Both the position numbers and the translations under genes were made by a program. A stretch of 64,000 nt of DNA, taken from NCBI RefSeq assembly GCF_018785265.1, contig NZ_WQPK01000045.1, forward strand, positions 124,001-188,000, given 5' to 3'. The DNA comes from Collinsella aerofaciens (GTDB lineage Bacteria > Actinomycetota > Coriobacteriia > Coriobacteriales > Coriobacteriaceae). The notes beneath the pieces were generated by a model that saw only the letters and a program-made list of their open reading frames with translations, made no database searches and had not been told where the DNA came from. Positions 1 through 9,087 of the stretch are shown here, one piece after another. How positions within the stretch are numbered: the first letter of the stretch is position 1; each line of letters starts with the position of its first letter.

Positions 1-2
1 GC

Positions 3-68
3 AACAAACAATTTGTTAGGTTTGCCAATCAAAAAGTGTGATAGAACAGTGCTAACAAACTTTTTGTT
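3..68. promoter_or_regulatory. two identical-architecture palindromes upstream of dpaL
   Basis: Two 15-bp palindromes of the form AACAAA-N3-TTTGTT lie at 3-17 (spacer CAA) and 54-68 (spacer CTT), exactly 51 bp apart, about five helical turns. They sit 90-160 bp before the first gene of the purine-catabolic cluster. Identical arms at integral-turn spacing are what a dimeric regulator binding two sites would leave. The intervening sequence has only weak promoter-like hexamers. The regulator is not identifiable from this window. Confidence 0.5.
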
Positions 69-160
69 TGGCATCCACATAAAAGTTCAGTCGCATGAAT
101 GGGAATGGGCTGAAACGCGTATGCGGGAGCCGGCAAGAGAGGACTTAAGGAGTTCACCGT

Positions 161-1375
161 ATGGCCGATAAGATCCAGTGGGCGGGCAACACGATGCCCA
201 AGAGCGATGACAAGCACTTGGGAATCATGAGTCTCGACCACGTGAAGAAGGCCCGCGCCTTCCACCAGTCGTTCCCCCAGTACACCGTCACTCCGCTTGC
301 CCGCCTGGACGGCCAGGCTGCGCGCCTGGGTCTGTCCAACCTGTGCGTTAAGGACGAGAGCTATCGCTTTGGCCTCAACGCCTTTAAGGTTCTGGGCGGT
401 TCGTTTGCCATGGCCAACTACATTGCCGACGAGACCGGCAAGGACGTTGCCGAGTGCACCTTCGATTACCTGACTTCCGATCAGCTGGTCAAGGACTTTG
501 GCCAGGCTACCTTCTTTACCGCCACCGACGGCAACCATGGCCGCGGTGTGGCATGGGCTGCCAACAAGCTGGGCCAGAAGGCCGTCGTGCACATGCCCAA
601 GGGTTCCACCAAGCCCCGCTTTGATAACATCGCCGCCGAGGGCGCAACGGTGACCATCGAAGAGGTCAACTACGACGAGTGCGTGCGCATGGCCGCTGCC
701 GAGGCCGACGCCTGCGAGCGCGGCGTCATCGTTCAGGACACCGCCTGGGAGGGCTACGAGAAGATCCCGTCCTGGATCATGGAGGGTTACGGCACCATGG
801 CTTCCGAGGCTGCCGAGCAGCTGCGCGAGATGGCCATCAACCGCCCGACGCACGTGTTTGTCCAGGCTGGCGTGGGTTCGCTCGCCGGCGCCGTGGTGGG
901 CTACTTCACCAACCTGTATCCCGATAACCCGCCCACCTTCGTCGTGGCTGAGTGCGCGCCTGCCGCCTGTCTGTACAAGGGCGCTGCCGCCGGCGACGGC
1001 GATCCGCGCATCGTGGACGGCGACATGCCCTCCATCATGGCCGGTCTGTGCTGCGGCGAGCCCAACATTCTGGGCTGGGATATCCTGCGCAACCACGTCA
1101 CCGCCTTCGTGTCCTGCCCCGACTGGGTCACCGCTCGCGGCATGCGCACCCTGGGCGCTCCCGAGAAGGGCGACCCGCGCGTCATCTCCGGCGAGTCCGG
1201 CGCTGTGACCACCGGCCTGGTCGAGACCCTCATGCTCGATCCCGAGTACGCCGAGCTCAAGGAACTCATCGGCCTGGACAAGACGAGCTCCGTGCTCTGC
1301 TTCTCCACCGAGGGCGACACCGATCCCGACCAGTATCGCCGCATTGTTTGGGAAGGCGAATATCCCACTTGCTAA
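161..1375 (+). CDS. dpaL: diaminopropionate ammonia-lyase (YgeX/DpaL)
   Basis: A 404-residue PLP enzyme that deaminates 2,3-diaminopropionate to pyruvate and ammonia in the cytosol. The PLP-lysine motif FGLNAFKVLGG puts the Schiff-base lysine at Lys76, and the glycine-rich phosphate loop is QAGVGSLAGAV; length matches the family. The start is supported by AAGGAG at about 147-152. It is followed by ygeY and ygeW, the arrangement known from the E. coli yge cluster and from gut purine-degrading bacteria. A 7-bp hairpin (1383-1409) separates it from ygeY. Pathway assignment rests on neighbours; family assignment is firm. Confidence 0.93.
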   Translation: MADKIQWAGNTMPKSDDKHLGIMSLDHVKKARAFHQSFPQYTVTPLARLDGQAARLGLSNLCVKDESYRFGLNAFKVLGGSFAMANYIADETGKDVAECTFDYLTSDQLVKDFGQATFFTATDGNHGRGVAWAANKLGQKAVVHMPKGSTKPRFDNIAAEGATVTIEEVNYDECVRMAAAEADACERGVIVQDTAWEGYEKIPSWIMEGYGTMASEAAEQLREMAINRPTHVFVQAGVGSLAGAVVGYFTNLYPDNPPTFVVAECAPAACLYKGAAAGDGDPRIVDGDMPSIMAGLCCGEPNILGWDILRNHVTAFVSCPDWVTARGMRTLGAPEKGDPRVISGESGAVTTGLVETLMLDPEYAELKELIGLDKTSSVLCFSTEGDTDPDQYRRIVWEGEYPTC

Positions 1376-1449
1376 TCGTTGGGGCGGAGTAAATAGGTAT
1401 CGCTCCGCCACCTCACAGGTAGATTCCTTCGTTTGAAAGGTTATGAACA

Positions 1450-2835
1450 ATGGCTAAAGAACTCGATTTCGACGCTATCAAGGCTGCTGCTGAGTCCCAT
1501 CGTGCTGATATGACTCGCTTCCTGCGCGCTATGATCTCCCATCCCTCTGAGTCTTGCGAGGAGGGTGAGGTTGTTGCCTGCATCAAGGCCGAGATGGAGA
1601 GCCTTGGTTATGACGAGGTCAAGGTCGACGGCCTGGGCAACGTCATGGGCTTTATGGGCGAGGGCGACAAGATCATCGCCATCGACTCTCACATCGACAC
1701 CGTCGGCATCGGCAACATCGAGAACTGGGACGCCGATCCCTATGAGGGCTACGAGACCGACGAGATCATCTACGGCCGCGGCGGCTCCGACCAGGAGGGT
1801 GGCATGGCTTCCGCTACCTACGCAGCCAAGATGATGAAGGACATGGGCCTCATCCCCGAGGGCTACAAGATCATGGTCGTCGGCACCGTCCAGGAAGAGG
1901 ACTGCGACGGCATGTGCTGGCAGTACATCTACAACAAGGACGGCATTAAGCCCGAGTTCGTCATTTCCACCGAGCCCACCGACGGCGGCATCTATCGCGG
2001 TCACCGCGGCCGCATGGAGATCCGCGTCGACGTTCACGGTACCTCCTGCCACGGCTCCGCTCCCGACCGCGGCGACAACGCCATCTACAAGATGGCCGAC
2101 ATCATCGCCGACGTCCGCGCCCTCAACAACAACGTGTGCGACGAGTCGACCGACATCAAGGGTCTCGTCAAGATGCTCGACCCCAAGTACAATCCCGAGC
2201 ACTTCGAGGACGCCCGCTTCCTGGGCCGCGGCACCTGCACCGTCAGCCAGATCTTCTACACCAGCCCCAGCCGCTGCGCCGTGGCCGATTCCTGCGCCAT
2301 CTCCATCGACCGTCGCATGACCGCCGGCGAGACCTGGGAGTCCTGCCTGGACGAGATCCGCAACCTGCCGGCCGCCAAGAAGTACGGCGACGACGTGAAG
2401 GTCTCCATGTACATGTACGACCGTCCGTCCTGGACCGGCGAGGTCTACGAGACCGAGGCTTACTTCCCCACGTGGATCAACAAGGAGACCGCTCCGCACG
2501 TCAAGGCCCTCGTCGACGCCCACAAGGCCATGTTTGGTGACGAGCGCATCGGCTGTGAGCCCAGCATGGACAAGCGTACCGGTCGCCCGCTGTGCGACAA
2601 GTGGACTTTCTCCACGAACTGCGTCTCCATCCAGGGCCGCTACGGCATCCCCTGCGTGGGCTTTGGCCCGGGTGCCGAGTCTCAGGCTCATGCTCCCAAC
2701 GAGGTCACCTACAAGGACGACCTGGTCACCGCTGCCGCCATGTACGTGGCTGCCCTGAACCTCTACGATCCGAGCCAGGCCGATGGCGACGCCACCGTGT
2801 TCCGCGCCGGTCTGACCAACAACAAGATCGATTAG
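1450..2835 (+). CDS. ygeY: YgeY family M20 metallohydrolase, selenium-metabolism linked
   Basis: A 461-residue M20-type dinuclear zinc amidohydrolase. Metal and catalytic motifs are visible in order: [10 protein letters not shown] (His81, Asp83), [10 protein letters not shown] (Asp114), TVQEEDCDG (Glu149-Glu150) and the lid-domain [10 protein letters not shown]. YgeY members cluster with ygeW and ygeX and are thought to hydrolyse an amide or ureido intermediate; the substrate cannot be read from sequence. GAAAGG at 1435-1440 supports the start. The gene sits between dpaL and ygeW on one strand, probably one transcript. Confidence 0.92.
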   Translation: MAKELDFDAIKAAAESHRADMTRFLRAMISHPSESCEEGEVVACIKAEMESLGYDEVKVDGLGNVMGFMGEGDKIIAIDSHIDTVGIGNIENWDADPYEGYETDEIIYGRGGSDQEGGMASATYAAKMMKDMGLIPEGYKIMVVGTVQEEDCDGMCWQYIYNKDGIKPEFVISTEPTDGGIYRGHRGRMEIRVDVHGTSCHGSAPDRGDNAIYKMADIIADVRALNNNVCDESTDIKGLVKMLDPKYNPEHFEDARFLGRGTCTVSQIFYTSPSRCAVADSCAISIDRRMTAGETWESCLDEIRNLPAAKKYGDDVKVSMYMYDRPSWTGEVYETEAYFPTWINKETAPHVKALVDAHKAMFGDERIGCEPSMDKRTGRPLCDKWTFSTNCVSIQGRYGIPCVGFGPGAESQAHAPNEVTYKDDLVTAAAMYVAALNLYDPSQADGDATVFRAGLTNNKID

Positions 2836-2857
2836 TCCCATTCCTCGATTTTGTTGA

Positions 2858-2882
2858 GCCGGGGGCCGCTCGTGTCCCCGGC
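2858..2882 (+). other. GC-rich hairpin between ygeY and ygeW
   Basis: GCCGGGG and CCCCGGC pair across an 11-base loop 23 bp after the ygeY stop. No T-run follows, so it is more likely an mRNA processing or stability structure than a terminator. The 201-bp ygeY-ygeW gap is the largest inside the first four genes. Confidence 0.4.
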
Positions 2883-3036
2883 ACCCCCTGTTGACTTGGG
2901 GCCCGCGGTCGTTATCTCCCATGCTTCCTCAACGGTGGCGGGTCCTCGTCATGGTGCTCTGCATGTTCTAGCCACACGCGCATGCCGGAGCACATCTACT
3001 CACTGCGATCGTTTCATCTTTAGAAAGGACATTTCC

Positions 3037-4239
3037 ATGGACGCTAAGTTTACCGAGCTCGTCGAGCAGCTGAACGGCCTCGATTTTAAGGGTATGTACG
3101 GCAGCGACTTCCTGCACACCTGGGACAAGACCACCGATGAACTCAAGGCTCTCTACATCGTCGCCGACGCACTGCGCGAGCTGCGTGAGAACAACGTTTC
3201 GTCCAAGATCTTCGACTCGGGCCTGGCCGTCTCCCTGTTCCGTGACAACTCCACCCGTACGCGCTTCTCCTTCTCTAAGGCCGCCAACCTGCTCGGCCTC
3301 GAGCTGCAGGACCTGGACGAGAAGAAGTCCCAGATTGCTCACGGCGAGACCGTCCGCGAGACCGCTACCATGATCTCCTTCATGGCCGACGTCATCGGCA
3401 TCCGCGATGACATGTACATCGGCAAGGGCGACGCCTACATGGCCGAGGTCTCTGAGTCCGTGCAGCAGGCCTACGAGGACGGCGTTCTGGATCACCGTCC
3501 CACGCTCATCTCCCTGCAGTCCGATTCCGACCACCCCACGCAGTCCTCTGCCGACATGCTCTACCTCATCAACGAGTTTGGCGGCCTCGAGAACCTCAAG
3601 GGCAAGAAGGTTGCCGTCACCTGGGCCTATTCGCCCTCTTACGGCAAGCCGCTGTCCTGCCCGCAGTCGCTGATCAGCCTGCTGCCCCGCTTTGGCATGG
3701 ACGTCACCCTGGCTCACCCCGAGGGCTATGACCTCATGCCCGAGGTCGTCGAGCGCGCCAAGGGCTACGCCGCCGAGTCCGGCACCACCTTTAAGCAGGT
3801 CAACACCATGGCCGAGGCCTTCGAGGGCGCCGACATCGTGATCCCCAAGAGCTGGGCTCCGTTTGCCGCCATGGAGAAGCGCACCAACCTGTACGCCGAG
3901 GGCGACGACGCCGGCATCGCAGCGCTCGAGAAGGAGCTGCTCGCCCAGAACGCCACCCATCAGGACTGGTGCTCCACGACCGAGCTCATGGAGAAGACTG
4001 CCAACGGCCAAGACACCATCTTTATGCACCCGCTGCCCGCCGACATCTCCGGTGTTTCCTGTGAGCACGGCGAGGTTAACGCCGACGTCTTCGACATGCA
4101 CCGCGTGGGCATGTACAAGGAGGCCAGCTACAAGCCGTACGCCATCGCTGCCATGATGTTCCTGCAGAAGGTTGCCGATCCCGCCGCTACCCTCAAGGCC
4201 CTCGACGAGCGCAACACCGCCCGTTGGCTCCAGGCCTAA
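3037..4239 (+). CDS. ygeW: YgeW, knotted carbamoyltransferase
   Basis: A 400-residue aspartate/ornithine carbamoyltransferase-fold protein of the knotted YgeW group. The carbamoyl-phosphate loop STRTR is at 72-76 and an HPLPADI motif lies near the C terminus. The family is about 396-400 residues and neighbours ygeX and ygeY; its physiological amino acceptor or ureide donor is unsettled. The start at 3037 is preferred over an upstream in-frame one because AGAAAGGA lies 8 bp before it and the protein then begins where the family does. A strong terminator follows at 4268-4301. Confidence 0.92.
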   Translation: MDAKFTELVEQLNGLDFKGMYGSDFLHTWDKTTDELKALYIVADALRELRENNVSSKIFDSGLAVSLFRDNSTRTRFSFSKAANLLGLELQDLDEKKSQIAHGETVRETATMISFMADVIGIRDDMYIGKGDAYMAEVSESVQQAYEDGVLDHRPTLISLQSDSDHPTQSSADMLYLINEFGGLENLKGKKVAVTWAYSPSYGKPLSCPQSLISLLPRFGMDVTLAHPEGYDLMPEVVERAKGYAAESGTTFKQVNTMAEAFEGADIVIPKSWAPFAAMEKRTNLYAEGDDAGIAALEKELLAQNATHQDWCSTTELMEKTANGQDTIFMHPLPADISGVSCEHGEVNADVFDMHRVGMYKEASYKPYAIAAMMFLQKVADPAATLKALDERNTARWLQA

Positions 4240-4267
4240 AGCCGGGTTGAGGTAAGCCATGTAAAGG

Positions 4268-4301
4268 GGGCGCTCTGCCAACCGGCGGGGTGCCCTTTTT
4301 T
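4268..4301 (+). terminator. rho-independent terminator after ygeW
   Basis: A 12-pair stem (4268-4279 with 4284-4295, loop AACC) is followed by six T residues, 29 bp after the ygeW stop. It separates dpaL-ygeY-ygeW from mocA-hydA. Confidence 0.85.
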
Positions 4302-4388
4302 GCATCGCGGGCGTGCGGGATAAGCGCTTTCGATGTGGATGCCCGCGGCGCGAGTTATGGGTACGATGGTTTCGGGGGAGGTATCACC

Positions 4389-5003
4389 ATGAGACTTGGA
4401 TGCGTCATTATGGCTTCGGGCGAGGGCAAGCGGTTTGGCTCTAACAAGATGCTTGCCGATATCTATGGCGAGCCGCTGATTGCCCGGGCCATCGATTCGG
4501 TTCCCCGGGGCTTTGACGTCGTGGTTTCGACGCGTTGGCCCGAGGTCGCTCAGATTTGCGAGGACAAGCATTGCCCGTGCGTTCTGCACGATGGCGAGCT
4601 GCGCAGCGAAAGCGTCCGTGCGGGCCTTTCGTGGGGAGTCGAACGCAACTGGAAAGGTTGCCTCTTTTTGCCGGGCGACCAGCCGCTTGTGAGCACGGAC
4701 TCTTTTGAGGCCATGGTTCGCGCGTTTGACGAGCGTGGCCGCAAACATCCGGTGCGTTTGGCGTGCAACGGTGAGCCTTCGAGCCCGGTGCTCTTTCCGG
4801 CGGAACTATTCGATGCACTCATGCGTCTTGAGGGCAAGGACGGCGGGGGCTCGATTCTCAAGGACCGTACCGACGTGGTGCTGGTCGAGGCGCGTGCCTA
4901 CGAGCTGTGGGATGTCGATACCGCAGAGGGACAGCGACGCATAACGGAGCATATCGCGGCCTGCTCGTATTTTGATCGCGTGGCCAACTGTATTAATCAA
5001 TAA
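4389..5003 (+). CDS. mocA: molybdenum cofactor cytidylyltransferase-like NTP transferase (MocA)
   Basis: A 204-residue GT-A-fold nucleotidyltransferase. The N-terminal VIMASGEGKRFGSNKML fits the MocA/MobA signature, and FLPGDQPLVS supplies the metal-binding aspartate. MocA adds CMP to molybdopterin to form the dinucleotide cofactor of xanthine-dehydrogenase-type hydroxylases. The ATG at 4389 follows GGGGGAGG at 4375-4381; an upstream in-frame extension lacks a ribosome site and family similarity. The next gene starts 8 bp after the stop, and its Shine-Dalgarno overlaps this stop codon, so the two are probably co-translated. Confidence 0.88.
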   Translation: MRLGCVIMASGEGKRFGSNKMLADIYGEPLIARAIDSVPRGFDVVVSTRWPEVAQICEDKHCPCVLHDGELRSESVRAGLSWGVERNWKGCLFLPGDQPLVSTDSFEAMVRAFDERGRKHPVRLACNGEPSSPVLFPAELFDALMRLEGKDGGGSILKDRTDVVLVEARAYELWDVDTAEGQRRITEHIAACSYFDRVANCINQ

Positions 5004-5011
5004 GGAGCAAC

Positions 5012-6379
5012 ATGATCATCATCAAAAACGGCGCGCTCGTGACGCCCCAGGGGCTTCGCCGCGCCGATCTTGCCATGGAGGGCGACAAGATTGTGCGGAT
5101 TGCCGCGGCGATTGAGCCGGCCGAGGGCGATACCGTCGAGGACGCCGCGGGCTGCTGGGTGTTTCCCGGCTTTATCGACGGCCACACGCACATGCAGTGC
5201 TGGACTGGCATGGATTGGACAGCCGATAGCTTTGAAACCGGCACGCGTGCGGCTGCCTGCGGCGGTACGACGACCATCGTGGACTACGCGACGGCTGATC
5301 GCGGCGTGACCATGCCCGATGCCTTGGCCGAGTGGCATCGCCGTGCCGACGGAACCTGCACGGCCAACTACGCCTTTCATATGGCACTCGCCGAGTGGAA
5401 TGAACGCAACCGCGCCGATCTTTCGGCTATGCGCGAGGCGGGCGTATCGTCGTTTAAGACCTACTTTGCCTACGATCATTTGCGCCTGGACGATGCCGAG
5501 ACGCTCGAGGTGCTCGAGGGGCTCAAGCGTATTGGCGGCATACTGTGCGTGCATTGCGAGAACGGTACGCTGGTGAATGAGCTGCAGAAGCGCGTGTACG
5601 AGCAGGGGATTCATGGGCCCGAGGGGCATGCGCTCAGCCGCCCGGACGTGTGTGAGGCCGAAGCCGTGAGCCGCCTGCTGTATCTGGCGCACCTGGCCGG
5701 CGACGCCCCAGTCAACGTGGTGCACCTTTCGACCAAGTTGGGGCTCGGGGCCATTCGTGCTGCCAAAGCGCGCGGGCAGAAGAATATCTATGTCGAGACC
5801 TGCCCCCAATATCTGATGCTTGACGACACCTGCTATCTGGAGCAGGGCGAGGACGGCTTTGCGGGCGCCAAGTACGTGATGAGCCCGCCGCTGCGCCATG
5901 CCGGTGACCGTGCGGCACTGCGCGAGGCGCTTGTGGCCGGCGAGATCGATACGATTGCGACCGATCATTGCAGCTTTAACCTGCACGGGCAAAAGGACCG
6001 CGGGCGCGACGATTTCCGCGCGATTCCCAACGGCGGGCCCGGCGTGGAGCATCGTCCCGTCGCGATTGCCACGAGCTTTGAGGGACAGCTGGGACCCGAG
6101 GACCTCTGCCGCTTGATGAGCGAGAACCCGGCGCGCGTCTTTGGCATGTATCCGCGCAAGGGCTGTCTTGCCGAGGGCTCCGATGCCGACGTGTGCGTGT
6201 GGGATCCCAAGGCGCGCTGGACGATCAGCGCCGCGACGCAGCATCAGGCCGTGGACTACACGCCGCTCGAGGGTTTTGAGGCACATGGCCGCGCCAAGGC
6301 TGTTTACGTCAACGGCGTGCTGGTGGCGCGCGATGGCGAGCCCACCGGAGCTCAGCCCGGTCGCTACGTGCCCCGCTAA
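5012..6379 (+). CDS. hydA: D-hydantoinase / dihydropyrimidinase-type amidohydrolase
   Basis: A 455-residue cyclic-amide hydrolase with the amidohydrolase metal set: GFIDGHTH (His58, His60), SSFKTYFAY with the carboxylatable Lys149, CVHCEN (His181) and IATDHCSF (Asp). This group opens hydantoin, dihydropyrimidine or related ureide rings. In the ygeW-X-Y neighbourhood the natural substrate is probably a purine-derived ureide; that is inference from context. AAGGAG overlapping the mocA stop supports the start. The gene ends 20 bp before the convergent yqeC. Confidence 0.9.
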   Translation: MIIIKNGALVTPQGLRRADLAMEGDKIVRIAAAIEPAEGDTVEDAAGCWVFPGFIDGHTHMQCWTGMDWTADSFETGTRAAACGGTTTIVDYATADRGVTMPDALAEWHRRADGTCTANYAFHMALAEWNERNRADLSAMREAGVSSFKTYFAYDHLRLDDAETLEVLEGLKRIGGILCVHCENGTLVNELQKRVYEQGIHGPEGHALSRPDVCEAEAVSRLLYLAHLAGDAPVNVVHLSTKLGLGAIRAAKARGQKNIYVETCPQYLMLDDTCYLEQGEDGFAGAKYVMSPPLRHAGDRAALREALVAGEIDTIATDHCSFNLHGQKDRGRDDFRAIPNGGPGVEHRPVAIATSFEGQLGPEDLCRLMSENPARVFGMYPRKGCLAEGSDADVCVWDPKARWTISAATQHQAVDYTPLEGFEAHGRAKAVYVNGVLVARDGEPTGAQPGRYVPR

Positions 6380-6399
6380 CGGGGACGACGCCAAATTAG

Positions 6400-7137
6400 C
6401 TACCCTTTGAGGCTGGTGGTGATGATGGAACGGCCGAGGGCTGCTTCGAAGCGATCTGCCATCGTTGGGTCGGCAAGCGTGTCGACTTGGTTGAGCATGA
6501 TGCGGGCATTGTTGAGGTTCAGCATCCGCAGCTCGGCATTGAGCACCTGGGCGACGCGCTCTGGGGTGGCAGTGTCGGTGAGCTCGCAGCCGCAACGCTC
6601 GCAAAAGAGCTCGGGGCGGTGGACAACCTCGGCGACGGGTTTGCCCAGTCCCGAGGCGCCGACGACCCAGACAACGTTTGCCGTGGCGGCGGGAATTACC
6701 GGCTCCCAGGCGGCATGCGCCTTGAGCGGGAGTCGCTTGCTACCGTCTGCCTCGGCCAACACATAGTCAAAGCGCTGTGCCAGCTCGCCGAGTGGCTCGG
6801 CGGGGGCGGAGAGCTTGCCTGTCTCCGGGTCCAAGATGCCTGCCTGGCAGATGCCTCCGCGTGCAAGCCCCGCGCAGGCCTCGCAGGTGCAGCCTGGGGC
6901 GTGTGGGGCACCTGGCTTCCAAGGCGCGGCGTCCAGGCGACGATTCGACCCGTCCCATGGCACGCCGGCAACGGGAAGCATATGCGTGGTGGTGCAGAGG
7001 AGCACGCGGCCGCCAGCGCGCATAAGCTCAAGGCCGAGCGTCTTCAGCAAGGTCGACTTGCCTCCACTGCCGATAATTGCGGTAATGCCCGGCTCGATCT
7101 TGAGCGCGGAGGCAAGGTTTCCGCTCGTCGTTTCCAT
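6400..7137 (-). CDS. yqeC: selenium-dependent hydroxylase accessory protein YqeC
   Basis: A 245-residue P-loop protein with Walker A IIGSGGKSTLL at about 21-31. It carries two Cys-pair segments (CTCEAC, CERCGC), a conserved YVLAEADGSKRLPLK block and a late NQVDTL motif. YqeC accompanies yqeB and mocA wherever selenium-dependent molybdenum hydroxylases occur and is thought to help make or insert the selenium-modified cofactor. It is the only gene of the cluster on the minus strand, divergent from yqeB across a 102-bp AT-rich region. Confidence 0.88.
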   Translation of the reverse strand: METTSGNLASALKIEPGITAIIGSGGKSTLLKTLGLELMRAGGRVLLCTTTHMLPVAGVPWDGSNRRLDAAPWKPGAPHAPGCTCEACAGLARGGICQAGILDPETGKLSAPAEPLGELAQRFDYVLAEADGSKRLPLKAHAAWEPVIPAATANVVWVVGASGLGKPVAEVVHRPELFCERCGCELTDTATPERVAQVLNAELRMLNLNNARIMLNQVDTLADPTMADRFEAALGRSIITTSLKG

Positions 7138-7150
7138 CTGTTCACCGCCG

Positions 7151-7197
7151 TATAATACTGTGATAATAAATAATCATCAGAGTAGCGGTCGAACCGC
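7151..7197. promoter_or_regulatory. divergent yqeC/yqeB promoter region with two dyads
   Basis: A consensus TATAAT is at 7151-7156 on the plus strand, and TATTAT boxes are readable on the minus strand. An imperfect AT-rich dyad TGATAATAAATAATCA lies at 7161-7176, and a perfect hairpin GCGGT-CGA-ACCGC at 7185-7197. The AT-rich dyad between divergent genes is a plausible shared operator. Confidence 0.5.
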
Positions 7198-7239
7198 ATT
7201 TGCTCTGCTCAAACCGTAGCACAGGGAGGTGTCCCGGGA

Positions 7240-8034
7240 ATGCTCGTTTATGTTCGCGGCGCCGGCGATATCGCCACGGGCGTCGCCGCTCGCTTGGTGC
7301 GCGCCGGCGTGTCGGTCGTTATGGCCGATATCGCGGTTCCCACGTGCATCCGCCGCACAATCAGTTTTTGCGAGGCTATTCGCTTGGGCGAGGTCGAGGT
7401 CGAGGGCATTCGCGCTCGCTTGGCACAGACGCCGGCAGAGGCGCTTGCAATTACCGAGGCTGGAGACGTCGCCGTTGTGGTGGACCCCCAGGCCAAGATG
7501 CTCGGCGAGCTGAAACCCGCTGCCGTGGTCGACGCGATTCTGGCTAAGCGCAACCTGGGTACCACGCGCGACATGGCGCCTGCCGTCATCGCCGTGGGGC
7601 CGGGCTTTACCGCGCCGGTTGACTGCGACGCCGTGGTCGAAACCATGCGCGGGCATTTCCTGGGCCGTGTCATTACCCAGGGTTCGCCCCAACCCAACAC
7701 GGGCGTGCCGGGCATTATCGCTGGCTATGGAAGAGAGCGCGTTATCCACAGCCCCGCCGCCGGCGTGTTTCGGTCCGACCGCGCGATCGGCGACATCGTG
7801 AGCGCCGGAGACGTGATTGGCTACGCGGGCGATTCGCCCATGTGCACGCAGATCGATGGCTGTCTGCGCGGGCTTTTGGCGAACGGCGTGCAGGTGACTG
7901 AGGGCTTTAAATGCGCCGATGTCGATCCGCGCGGCGATGCCAGCTATATCAACTACATTTCGGACAAGGCGACGTCGGTCGGCGGCGGTGTGCTCGAGGC
8001 ACTCGCCATGCTCATCGGTGTATTCCAGGGATAG
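7240..8034 (+). CDS. yqeB: selenium-dependent molybdenum hydroxylase system protein YqeB (EF2563 family)
   Basis: A 264-residue protein beginning with a Rossmann-like VYVRGAGDIATGVAARL and containing VIAVGPGFTAP and SPAAGVFR, matching the YqeB/EF2563 family. That family is a marker for labile-selenium molybdenum hydroxylases and partners YqeC, MocA and SelD. The start follows GGGAGG at about 7224-7229. The XdhC-like gene begins 9 bp downstream. No hydroxylase catalytic subunit lies in the window, so the enzyme it serves must be encoded elsewhere. Confidence 0.9.
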   Translation: MLVYVRGAGDIATGVAARLVRAGVSVVMADIAVPTCIRRTISFCEAIRLGEVEVEGIRARLAQTPAEALAITEAGDVAVVVDPQAKMLGELKPAAVVDAILAKRNLGTTRDMAPAVIAVGPGFTAPVDCDAVVETMRGHFLGRVITQGSPQPNTGVPGIIAGYGRERVIHSPAAGVFRSDRAIGDIVSAGDVIGYAGDSPMCTQIDGCLRGLLANGVQVTEGFKCADVDPRGDASYINYISDKATSVGGGVLEALAMLIGVFQG

Positions 8035-8043
8035 GAAATTGCA

Positions 8044-9087
8044 ATGGAAAAGCTCGATGTGGTGAATGCGGCGCTTGCCGCCCTGCGTGCTGGCGAGACG
8101 TGCGAGCTCGTGGTCGTGGCCGGCACGGCGGGGTCGTCGCCGCGCGGCGTGGGCGCATGGATGACCGTCTTTGCCGATGGAAGCCAGGCGGGCACTATCG
8201 GCGGCGGCAAGATTGAGCTCTTTGCGCTGAATGAGGCGCGCGAGCTGCTGGCCGGGGGTAAATCGCGTCTGGTCCGCTACACCATGGGCGGCGAGAACTC
8301 CGATACCGGCATGATCTGCGGCGGAGCTATCTGCTTGTGCTATCTGCACCTGGACGAGACCAAGGTACCGTTGTTCCAGGAAATTGCCGACGTCTTGGCG
8401 TATCGACGCATCGGCGACTTCGTCATTGACTTTGAGCCGTTTATCGCAAGCGCGCTCGAGGGCGATGTGGCCGAGTACCATGGCGAGGCATCGCGCCATA
8501 CCATTGCGGGCTGCCCCGGGCTTTCACTGGTGGAGGAGGGGAGTAACGTCACCTACACTAACGCCGCCTCCGAGATTCCTCCCGCGCACATCGAGACGCT
8601 CTGCCCCGAGGGCCTGACCTATATCTTTGGCTGCGGCCACGTGGGCGCCGCGACGGCGCGGGTGCTCATGGCGGCGGGCTTTGCCGTCGTGGCGTGCGAC
8701 GACCGCCCCGGCACGCTGACCCCCGATTGGGTGCCCGGTGTCTACGACCGTCGTCTGGTCGACTACAAGAGCCTGAGCAAGCAGTGCCCCATCGGCCCGC
8801 GCGACCTGGTGGTCGTCGCCACGGCGGGTCACAAGTCCGATATCGACGTGGTGATTCAGGCCATGCGCGCCAAGCCTGCCTACCTGGGCTGTCTGGGTTC
8901 GCGCCGCAAGACGGCCTTTGTGCGTGCCCGCCTGGAGCAGGAAGGCTTTACGCAGGACCAGATCGACGAGCTGCACCTTCCGATCGGCGTCGCCATCGAG
9001 GCCGAGGACCCCGAGGAGATCGCCATCTCCATCGCCGCCGAGATGATCCACCTGCGACGCACCAAACTCGTCCCCCGCAAGCGCTAA
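8044..9087 (+). CDS. xdhC: XdhC/CoxI family molybdenum-cofactor chaperone
   Basis: A 347-residue protein with two recognisable parts. The N-terminal XdhC/CoxI domain has AGTAGSSPRGVGAWM and GTIGGGKIE; the C-terminal Rossmann fold has YIFGCGHVGAATARVL and ends with the LGSRRK motif. XdhC proteins bind molybdenum cofactor, allow its sulfuration and hand it to xanthine-dehydrogenase-type enzymes. AGGAAA precedes the ATG. It is the last gene of the catabolic block; a palindromic repeat follows 17 bp after the stop. Confidence 0.88.
   Translation: MEKLDVVNAALAALRAGETCELVVVAGTAGSSPRGVGAWMTVFADGSQAGTIGGGKIELFALNEARELLAGGKSRLVRYTMGGENSDTGMICGGAICLCYLHLDETKVPLFQEIADVLAYRRIGDFVIDFEPFIASALEGDVAEYHGEASRHTIAGCPGLSLVEEGSNVTYTNAASEIPPAHIETLCPEGLTYIFGCGHVGAATARVLMAAGFAVVACDDRPGTLTPDWVPGVYDRRLVDYKSLSKQCPIGPRDLVVVATAGHKSDIDVVIQAMRAKPAYLGCLGSRRKTAFVRARLEQEGFTQDQIDELHLPIGVAIEAEDPEEIAISIAAEMIHLRRTKLVPRKR

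Noticed and set aside
161..9087. selenoprotein with in-frame UGA
   Set aside because: The cluster is selenium-linked by family, but every gene has an ordinary full-length frame and no SECIS was recognised.
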